A DNA stretch of 14,754 nucleotides from Nitriliruptoraceae bacterium (GTDB lineage: Bacteria > Actinomycetota > Nitriliruptoria > Nitriliruptorales > Nitriliruptoraceae): assembly GCA_007117945.1 (NCBI GenBank), contig SKTN01000366.1, positions 1-14,754 of the forward strand, read 5' to 3'. The notes beneath the pieces are model-generated. The model was not told the DNA's origin, ran no database searches, and was given only the letters and a program-made list of their open reading frames with translations. Made by a program: the position numbers and the translations under genes. Shown in pieces: positions 9,956-14,754 of the stretch (position 1 is the first letter of the stretch; every line of letters begins with the position of its first letter).

Positions 9956-11017
9956 GTGCGCATCGCCGTCTACAGCACCAAGCCCTACGACCGGAAGGCC
10001 CTTGAGGAGGCCAACGAGCGCCACGGTCACGAGCTGACCTTCCTCGAGGCGCGGCTACAGGCCAACACCGCCGCCCTGGCCGACGGCCACGACGCCGTGT
10101 GCGCCTTCGTCAACGACCAGGTCGGCACCGACGTGGTGCACCAGCTCGCCGATCAGGGCGTGGAGCTGCTCACCCTGCGCTCCGCCGGCTTCAACCACGT
10201 CGACATCGACACCGCCACCGAGCGGGGGATCACCGTGGTCCGCGTGCCGGCCTACTCCCCCTACGCCGTCGCGGAGCACACCGTTGGGCTGATGATCGCG
10301 GTCAACCGGCGCCTGCACCGCGCCTACAACCGCGTGCGGGATGGCAACTTCGCCCTGGAGGGCCTGCTCGGGTTCGACCTGCGCAGCAAGCGGGTTGGCA
10401 TCATCGGGACGGGCAAGATCGGCCAGATCACCGCGCGCATCCTGCGCGGCTTCGGCTGCTCCCTGCGCGCCTACGACCCCTACCCCAACGACGAGGTCCG
10501 CGACTACGGCGTGCGTTACGTCGACCTCGACACCCTGTTCGCCGAGTGCGACGTGATCACCCTGCACTGCCCGCTGACCCCCGACACCCACCACATCATC
10601 GATGAGGAGGCCCTGTCGAAGATGCGGGACGGCGTGATGATCGTGAACACCTCCCGGGGTCCCCTGGTGGACACCGTGGCGGTGATCGAGGGTCTCAAGA
10701 GCGGAAAGATCGGCAACCTCGCCCTCGACGTGTACGAGGAGGAGGGCGACCTGTTCTTCGAGGACCTCTCCGACCGGGTCATCACCGACGACGTGTTCTC
10801 CCGGCTGCTGACCTTCCCCAACGTGCTGATCACCGCGCACCAGGCCTTCTTCACCCAGGAGGCCCTGTCCAACATCGCGGAGACCACCCTGAACAACGCC
10901 ACGGCGTACGGCCGGGGCGACCGCACGGGCAACGAGCTCACCCCGGAGAACATCCGGCCGAACCACGGCTCGCAGCCCGAGGGCGAGGAGCCGGCCGAGC
11001 ACGAGCACCAGGGCTGA
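9956..11017 (+). CDS. ldhA: NAD-dependent D-lactate dehydrogenase (LdhA type)
   Basis: This 353-residue D-2-hydroxyacid dehydrogenase interconverts pyruvate and D-lactate with NADH in the cytoplasm. The N-terminus MRIAVYSTKPYDRKALEEAN resembles E. coli LdhA. The Rossmann motif GTGKIG is at 151-156. The catalytic triad is present as R234 (NTSRGPLVD), E263 (DVYEEEGDLFFED) and H295 (ITAHQAFFT), each one position off the R235/E264/H296 of Lactobacillus D-LDH. Y100 (VPAYSP) and F298 also match positions linked to D-lactate specificity. The block DLFFEDLSDRVITDDVFSRL is characteristic of the fermentative LdhA clade rather than of phosphoglycerate dehydrogenases. The start is GTG at 9956-9958, where homology begins; the open frame extends to 9704 but encodes an Arg-rich stretch. 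Ribosome site is weak (GAGAG 5 nt upstream). The last 20 or so residues are an acidic tail. The hydrolase gene follows after 7 nt. Confidence 0.92.
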   Translation: MRIAVYSTKPYDRKALEEANERHGHELTFLEARLQANTAALADGHDAVCAFVNDQVGTDVVHQLADQGVELLTLRSAGFNHVDIDTATERGITVVRVPAYSPYAVAEHTVGLMIAVNRRLHRAYNRVRDGNFALEGLLGFDLRSKRVGIIGTGKIGQITARILRGFGCSLRAYDPYPNDEVRDYGVRYVDLDTLFAECDVITLHCPLTPDTHHIIDEEALSKMRDGVMIVNTSRGPLVDTVAVIEGLKSGKIGNLALDVYEEEGDLFFEDLSDRVITDDVFSRLLTFPNVLITAHQAFFTQEALSNIAETTLNNATAYGRGDRTGNELTPENIRPNHGSQPEGEEPAEHEHQG

Positions 11018-11024
11018 GCCCGCC

Positions 11025-11717
11025 ATGTCCGACCACCAGGACGAGGTGCCCGCGGCCGTGACCCCGTCGAGCGACTACACCGGCCACGTCACGCCCGGCG
11101 GCGACCCACAGGAGCGCACCGACGGGCCGCTGACCGTGCGCAAGCTGTCGGTCAGCGCCATGGACAACAACGTCTACCTCGTCGGCTGCCGCAGGACCGG
11201 GGCCGCGCTCCTGGTGGACGTCGCCGACGACGCCCCCCGACTGCTGGCGGCCAGCGCCGACCGCGACGTCATCGCGGCGGTGCAGACCCACGGGCACTGG
11301 GACCACGTCCGGGCCTGGGAGGGGGTCCGCGCCGCGGGCATCGAGATGTGGGGCCACGCGCACGATGCCCCGCTGTTCCCCGGTGCCGTGGATCGCGAAC
11401 TCTCCCACGGCGAGCGCATCGCCGTGGGCGACATCGAGGTGGAGGTCCTGCACGTGCCGGGACACACGCCGGGCTCCCTGCTCTACCTGGTCCGTGGCGA
11501 CGAGCGGTGGCACCTGTTCTCCGGCGACACCCTGTTCCCGGGCGGACACGGCCGCACGGAGACGCGTGAGGACCACGAGCGCATCATGGACGGGCTGGAG
11601 GCTGAGGTGTTCGACCGACTGCCCGACGACACCTGGGTCTACCCGGGCCACGGGGACGACACCACCCTCGGAACGGAGCGGCCCCACCTCGCCGAGTGGC
11701 GGGCCCGGGGCTGGTGA
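11025..11717 (+). CDS. Metallo-beta-lactamase-fold hydrolase, glyoxalase II-like
   Basis: This 230-residue MBL-fold metalloenzyme has all the canonical ligands of a dinuclear centre: H89-x-H91-x-D93-H94 (THGHWDH), H147 (VPGHTPGS), D168 (FSGDTLF) and H209 (YPGHGDDT). The PGHTPGS, SGDTLF and YPGHGDDTTLGTERP blocks are those of glyoxalase II-like thioester hydrolases, which release D-lactate from S-lactoyl-thiols. Typical actinobacteria use mycothiol rather than glutathione, so the thiol would likely differ. The first 35 residues are a hydrophilic extension before the fold; the separate C-terminal helical domain of classical glyoxalase II is absent, as in the shorter YcbL-like group. The ATG lies 7 nt after the ldhA stop with no strong ribosome site, implying coupling. 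Persulfide dioxygenase or another MBL hydrolase remains possible. Confidence 0.85.
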   Translation: MSDHQDEVPAAVTPSSDYTGHVTPGGDPQERTDGPLTVRKLSVSAMDNNVYLVGCRRTGAALLVDVADDAPRLLAASADRDVIAAVQTHGHWDHVRAWEGVRAAGIEMWGHAHDAPLFPGAVDRELSHGERIAVGDIEVEVLHVPGHTPGSLLYLVRGDERWHLFSGDTLFPGGHGRTETREDHERIMDGLEAEVFDRLPDDTWVYPGHGDDTTLGTERPHLAEWRARGW

Positions 11718-11740
11718 AGGGTCCCGGCCACCGCCCGCGT

Positions 11741-11791
11741 GTTGCCCGCGCAGCAGAGCCGGTAGGGGACCTGCTGCGGTGCGCGAGCAAC
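11741..11791. terminator. Long imperfect hairpin between the convergent hydrolase and membrane-protein genes
   Basis: The left arm GTTGCCCGCGCAGCAG (11741-11756) pairs with the right arm at 11771-11791 (CTGCTG, a 5-nt bulge, CGCG, one mismatch, GCAAC) around a 14-nt loop. It makes about 15 pairs. It lies 24 nt past the hydrolase stop and 50 nt past the stop of the opposing gene, so it fits a bidirectional terminator. No T-tract follows. The rest of 11718-11840 contains nothing else I can support. Confidence 0.5.
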
Positions 11792-11840
11792 GGATCGTGA
11801 CGGTCGTCGGCGGGGCCGCTGGGACGCGGGTGCGCTGCGC

Positions 11841-12242
11841 TCAGAAGGGCAGGAAGGGCGGTGCGCTGGCCACACCGATGGCCGCCAGCACGCCGACCAA
11901 CGCGAGCAGGAGCCCGCGGCGCGCGCCGGCATGAGCGTCCACCGCCATCTGGGTGCGCTTGGCCCGCCCGATGAGCACGTGTCCAACGGCCAGGGCCGCC
12001 ACGGCCAGCGCCGGGTGGAGGTAGGCGATCTCCGGTCGGAAGTTCCAGGCCTCGCGCAGCACGTAGAGCACGATGCCCAGGGTGACGACGAGGTCCACGA
12101 GCACCATCGCCGCCACGTACAGGCCCGGGCGGAACTCCGAGGCGTCCTTGACGTTGCGGGAGGCGATCAGCGCGGCGGCCAACACCACGATGGAGGTGGC
12201 GTAGGCCAGCCACTCGTGGGCGGTCGACAGCACGTCGGTCAC
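11841..12242 (-). CDS. Small four-helix integral membrane protein of unknown function
   Basis: I do not recognise this 133-residue protein. It has four likely membrane helices at about 11-27, 41-63, 74-92 and 109-126, short polar loops (SRNVKDASEFRPG; REAWNFRPEIAYLHP; GRAKRTQMAVDAHAGARRG) and no signal-cleavage site. The positively charged residues of the second and third loops do not give a clear topology. Histidines H9, H76 and H88 lie in or next to helices, which could suit haem or metal binding as in small cytochrome-b-like proteins, but that is speculation. The chosen start is GTG at 12242-12240 with GGAGGAGG (12259-12252) 9 nt upstream; the open frame goes further to 12368 but is not hydrophobic. 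It lies 91 nt downstream of the ABC permeases, with a hairpin and a possible -10 between, so it may be a separate unit. Confidence 0.75.
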   Translation of the reverse strand: MTDVLSTAHEWLAYATSIVVLAAALIASRNVKDASEFRPGLYVAAMVLVDLVVTLGIVLYVLREAWNFRPEIAYLHPALAVAALAVGHVLIGRAKRTQMAVDAHAGARRGLLLALVGVLAAIGVASAPPFLPF

Positions 12243-12274
12243 GGTGGGCACCCTCCTCCAGACGGTACGGGCAT

Positions 12275-12310
12275 CGCACCCGGCGCAGCCGGTGCGACTG
12301 TCCCAGCCTA
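12275..12310 (-). promoter_or_regulatory. Candidate promoter and leader hairpin before the small membrane-protein gene
   Basis: On the minus strand TAGGCT (12310-12305) fits a -10 hexamer. It is followed by a hairpin with 8-bp arms (CGCACCGG / CCGGGTGCG with a one-base bulge, loop CTGCG; 12296-12275), and then by the ribosome site at 12259-12252. The hairpin may instead terminate the upstream permease operon, whose stop is at 12334. No convincing -35 is seen. Confidence 0.3.
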
Positions 12311-12333
12311 GCGGCGTCCACCGCCCTCCCCGG

Positions 12334-13521
12334 TCACCGCACCAGCGCCCGTCGTAGGGTCCAGGCACCGATCGCCAGCAGCCCCGCCGCGAAGGCCGTC
12401 AGGGCACCGAGCTGCGGCAGGATGTCGGCCACACCTCCGTCACGGCGCACCAGTTCGGCCATGGCCTCGTTCGCCCACGCGTGGGGGGTGATCCGGGCCA
12501 CCCGGGCGACGGCCTCCGGGTAGAGCTCGATCGGCACCATGGAACCGCCGAGGGCGGCCGCCCCCAGCCCGATGCCGACCCCGGCCCCCGAGGCCTGGCT
12601 GTCGTTGCTGAAGACCGACCCGATGATCATCGCCGCCGCTGCGGCGGCCACGCAGAACAGCCCGATCACCAGGGTCGTCGCCACGGGATCACCCCAGTTC
12701 ACCCCGAAGACCAGGCCGGAGACCACGATGATGTAGAGCGCCTGGAACAGCGCCACGGCCAGGCGCCCACCCGCCGTACCGAGCAGCACGGTCGACACCG
12801 GGGTCGGGGTGGACAGCATCCGGGTCGCGACGCCGTACTGGCGGGTCTGGATCAGGGCGCCGGAGCCCGCCAGGGAGGTCAGGAAGGTGAACAGGAACAG
12901 CTGGCTCGAGGCGCCGAGGTCGAACTGCCCGAGCCCGGCGAACTCCTCGGCGAGCTCGTCCACCCCAAGGGTGGTGGCTGCCACCTCGACGCTGCCAGCC
13001 TCCGACTGCACCTCGACGGCGGCCTCGCGCAGCTGCGCGACGGGGATGGCCTCCCCGCCTGCGGCCGCGCGGCCGGTGGCGAGGAGCTGGGCCGCCGCAC
13101 CAGGCTGCTCCTGCTCCGCGAGCACGGCGGTCACCAGCGACCGCACCGACACCGAGGTGGCGTCCGCCCGGCCGAGGAAGCGCACCTCGATCGGCTCCAC
13201 CTCGGCCAGGGCGTTGCCGTAGCCGTCGGGGAGCACCAACCCCGCCGCCAGCAGCCCACGGTCCACCTCGTCGACGAGCGTGTCGCTGTCGGCCACCTCG
13301 ACGACCGCGATGCCGTCGAGGTCGTCGAGCCGGTCGGACACCGTGGCGGCCGCGGTGTCGCCGTCGGGTGCGACCACGCCGATGCGGGTGGAGAAGTCCC
13401 CGCCGAACTGCGCCCCGATGAAGATGATCAGCAGCAGGGGGAAGAGGAAGATGAAGAACAGGTTCGAGCGGTCGCGCAGCAGGCGGGTGAGCTCGATCCG
13501 GATGATGGCGAGGACCTTCAC
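12334..13521 (-). CDS. ABC-2 type transporter permease (second of pair)
   Basis: This 395-residue permease of the ABC-2 exporter family has one N-terminal membrane helix (about 21-40, after a cytoplasmic ELTRLLRDRS stretch) and a large extracytoplasmic domain (about 41-205). A cluster of five helices follows (about 206-226, 254-276, 282-304, 314-332 and 370-390). The conserved late block P-I-E-L-Y-P...ITPHAWANEAMAEL (330-356) is typical of the family; related proteins move drugs, sodium or lipids, and the substrate here is unknown. The start GTG at 13521-13519 overlaps the stop of the preceding permease as GTGA, with AGGAGG (13535-13530) 8 nt upstream. The open frame to 13617 is a shadow inside the neighbour. 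With its partner permease and the upstream ATPase it should form a heterodimeric exporter. Confidence 0.88.
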   Translation of the reverse strand: MKVLAIIRIELTRLLRDRSNLFFIFLFPLLLIIFIGAQFGGDFSTRIGVVAPDGDTAAATVSDRLDDLDGIAVVEVADSDTLVDEVDRGLLAAGLVLPDGYGNALAEVEPIEVRFLGRADATSVSVRSLVTAVLAEQEQPGAAAQLLATGRAAAGGEAIPVAQLREAAVEVQSEAGSVEVAATTLGVDELAEEFAGLGQFDLGASSQLFLFTFLTSLAGSGALIQTRQYGVATRMLSTPTPVSTVLLGTAGGRLAVALFQALYIIVVSGLVFGVNWGDPVATTLVIGLFCVAAAAAAMIIGSVFSNDSQASGAGVGIGLGAAALGGSMVPIELYPEAVARVARITPHAWANEAMAELVRRDGGVADILPQLGALTAFAAGLLAIGAWTLRRALVR

Positions 13522-14702
13522 CACGAGGACCTCCTGCGCTGGAGCACGACCGCGGGGATCGCGGCCACCGCCCCGAAGGCGACGATGGCCGCGGCGGCCG
13601 GTAGCACCGCGCTCCACCGGTCGGTCGTCGACAGGGTGTCCATCCCGCGGATGAACCAGCCGTGGGGCGACAGCCGGGTGGCGATCTGCATGATCAGGTT
13701 GTCACCGGGGATGGGGAAGAACACCCCTCCCGACAGGCCCAGCACGATCGCCACGATGGACTGGTAGTTGCCGGCCTGTTCCGAGGTGCGGGCGAACATG
13801 CCCACCAGCGCCATCACCCCCATCGCGGCCAGCACCAGCGCCACGACCAGGATCGCCACCCCGGGGGCCGGGCCCCAGGAGGCGCCCAGCAGGGTGGTGG
13901 AGGCCAGCGTCAGTGCCGTCATGCTGGCCAGGCCGAGGAGGAAGGCACCGAGCAGCTTGCCGAGCTGGATCGCGCCGGGACTGATGGGTGCGGCCTGCAG
14001 CCGTTGCAGCGTGCCGAGCTGGCGTTCCTCGAGCTGGCCGGTGATGCCGAACTGCACCACGAAGAACACGAAGAAGGAGGCCATCCCGGCGGCGAGGTAG
14101 CTGACCGCGTCGAGGGGGGCACCGTTACCGGTGGTCTCCTCCGCGAGGGCGATGAGCGTCCCGGCTGCTGCGGCTGCGGCGCCGATGGCACCGGCCAGGG
14201 CCGGGTCGGGTGGGCCGCCGGTCAGGGCGACCTCGGTGGTGATCGCGAGGCCGACCTGCTCGATGCGGCTGGCGTAGGCCTCGGCGACCCCACGGGCGAC
14301 CTCCCCGGAGAGCGTCGCGCCGGCGGTGACCAGCACCTCGATGCGGGCGTCCTCCCCCGCGGCGACGGCCTCGGAGAAGCCCTCGGGCAGGATCCAGACG
14401 GCGTCGGCGGTGCCGTCGGCGACCCGTGCCCGCGCGTCGGCCTCGTCGTCGAGGTCGACCCGCGTGAGGATCCCGTCCTCGGCCAGCGCGGGGAGCACGC
14501 CGTCGACGAAACCAGCGGCGACCTCGCCACCGTCGAGGTCGACCACCCCGGCGGTGAGCTCCAACTCGCCGGTGTCGGGGAAGATGGAGGAGAACAGGAA
14601 GGTCAGGCCGATCGGCACCACGAGGGCGAACAGCCAGACGCTGCGGTCGCGGGCCCGCAGGCGCGCGTCCTTGGCGAGGATCAGGGTGGCGGCTCTGAGC
14701 AT
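13518..14702 (-). CDS. ABC-2 type transporter permease (first of pair)
   Basis: This 394-residue permease has the same layout as the gene that follows it: a first helix at about 21-41, a long extracytoplasmic domain (about 42-199) with an Ala-rich segment at 168-187, and helices near 200-221, 252-275, 281-303, 313-331 and 364-386. Family landmarks are QLEERQLGTLQRLQAAPISP (223-242), the cytoplasmic coupling region of ABC-2 permeases, and LSPHGWFIRGMDTL (344-357), parallel to ITPHAWANEAM in its partner. The two are probably ancient duplicates. The ATG lies 1 nt after the ATPase stop (TGA-G-ATG), with GAGGG (14713-14709) 6 nt upstream, so ATPase and permease are coupled. The substrate cannot be inferred. 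Confidence 0.9.
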   Translation of the reverse strand: MLRAATLILAKDARLRARDRSVWLFALVVPIGLTFLFSSIFPDTGELELTAGVVDLDGGEVAAGFVDGVLPALAEDGILTRVDLDDEADARARVADGTADAVWILPEGFSEAVAAGEDARIEVLVTAGATLSGEVARGVAEAYASRIEQVGLAITTEVALTGGPPDPALAGAIGAAAAAAGTLIALAEETTGNGAPLDAVSYLAAGMASFFVFFVVQFGITGQLEERQLGTLQRLQAAPISPGAIQLGKLLGAFLLGLASMTALTLASTTLLGASWGPAPGVAILVVALVLAAMGVMALVGMFARTSEQAGNYQSIVAIVLGLSGGVFFPIPGDNLIMQIATRLSPHGWFIRGMDTLSTTDRWSAVLPAAAAIVAFGAVAAIPAVVLQRRRSSW

Positions 14703-14703
14703 C

Positions 14704-14754
14704 TCAGTCCCTCAAGGCCCGGCCGGTGAGGTGCAGGAACACGTCCTCGAGGTC
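14704..14754 (-). CDS. ABC transporter ATP-binding protein, extreme C-terminus (cut by window edge)
   Basis: Only the last 16 codons are in the window, reading DLEDVFLHLTGRALRD and then TGA. The pattern LEDVFLxLTGRxLR is the usual ending of ATPase subunits of ABC-2 type exporters (DrrA/NatA/CcmA-like), and the position 1 nt upstream of a permease start supports this. The Walker motifs lie beyond the right edge. Confidence 0.85.
   Translation of the reverse strand, partial: DLEDVFLHLTGRALRD

Noticed and set aside
12481..13767. A 428-codon plus-strand open frame across the permeases
   Set aside because: It is His-, Arg-, Gly- and Asp-rich, without membrane or domain character, and antisense to a clear permease.

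Overview
The window is chromosomal DNA from a very GC-rich bacterium (roughly 70% GC by eye, third codon positions almost always G or C, GTG starts common). The gene order uvrC-rapZ-yvcK-whiA-gap, with a WhiA protein, points to an actinobacterium (Actinomycetota). A deep-branching, non-Streptomyces lineage is possible, but I cannot place it further from sequence alone.

Left third (1-5316, all minus strand): the conserved housekeeping cluster uvrC > rapZ > yvcK > whiA, tightly packed with GTGA start/stop overlaps or a 3-nt gap, followed after a 289-nt intergenic region by the 5' end of gap (glyceraldehyde-3-phosphate dehydrogenase), which runs off the left edge. It combines DNA repair (UvrC), nucleotide- or RNA-linked control (RapZ), control of carbon and cell-wall metabolism (YvcK) and a sporulation/cell-division regulator (WhiA) beside a glycolytic gene.

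Middle (5352-9659): a divergent MscS-type mechanosensitive channel (plus strand) with a long acidic C-terminal tail converges on uvrA (minus strand), with a nested inverted repeat between their stops. UvrA and UvrC are both nucleotide-excision-repair proteins. A 296-nt divergent region upstream of uvrA holds a possible promoter, a degenerate palindrome at the expected uvrA start site, and a curious hexanucleotide-periodic stretch.

Right (9956-11717, plus strand): a fermentative-type D-lactate dehydrogenase followed 7 nt later by a glyoxalase-II-like metallo-beta-lactamase-fold hydrolase, plausibly a D-lactate/methylglyoxal pair. A large imperfect hairpin closes the unit.

Far right (11841-14754, minus strand): an ABC-2 type exporter operon, made of the C-terminal end of an ATPase (cut by the window edge) and two tandem permeases, followed downstream by a small four-helix membrane protein of unknown function with its own candidate promoter and ribosome binding site.

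I see no tRNA, rRNA, CRISPR array, insertion sequence, phage gene or toxin-antitoxin pair. This is mainly an ordinary core-genome region. The points worth a second look are the uvrA operator candidate, the ldhA-hydrolase pairing, the MscS tail, the periodic stretch before ldhA and the unknown membrane protein.
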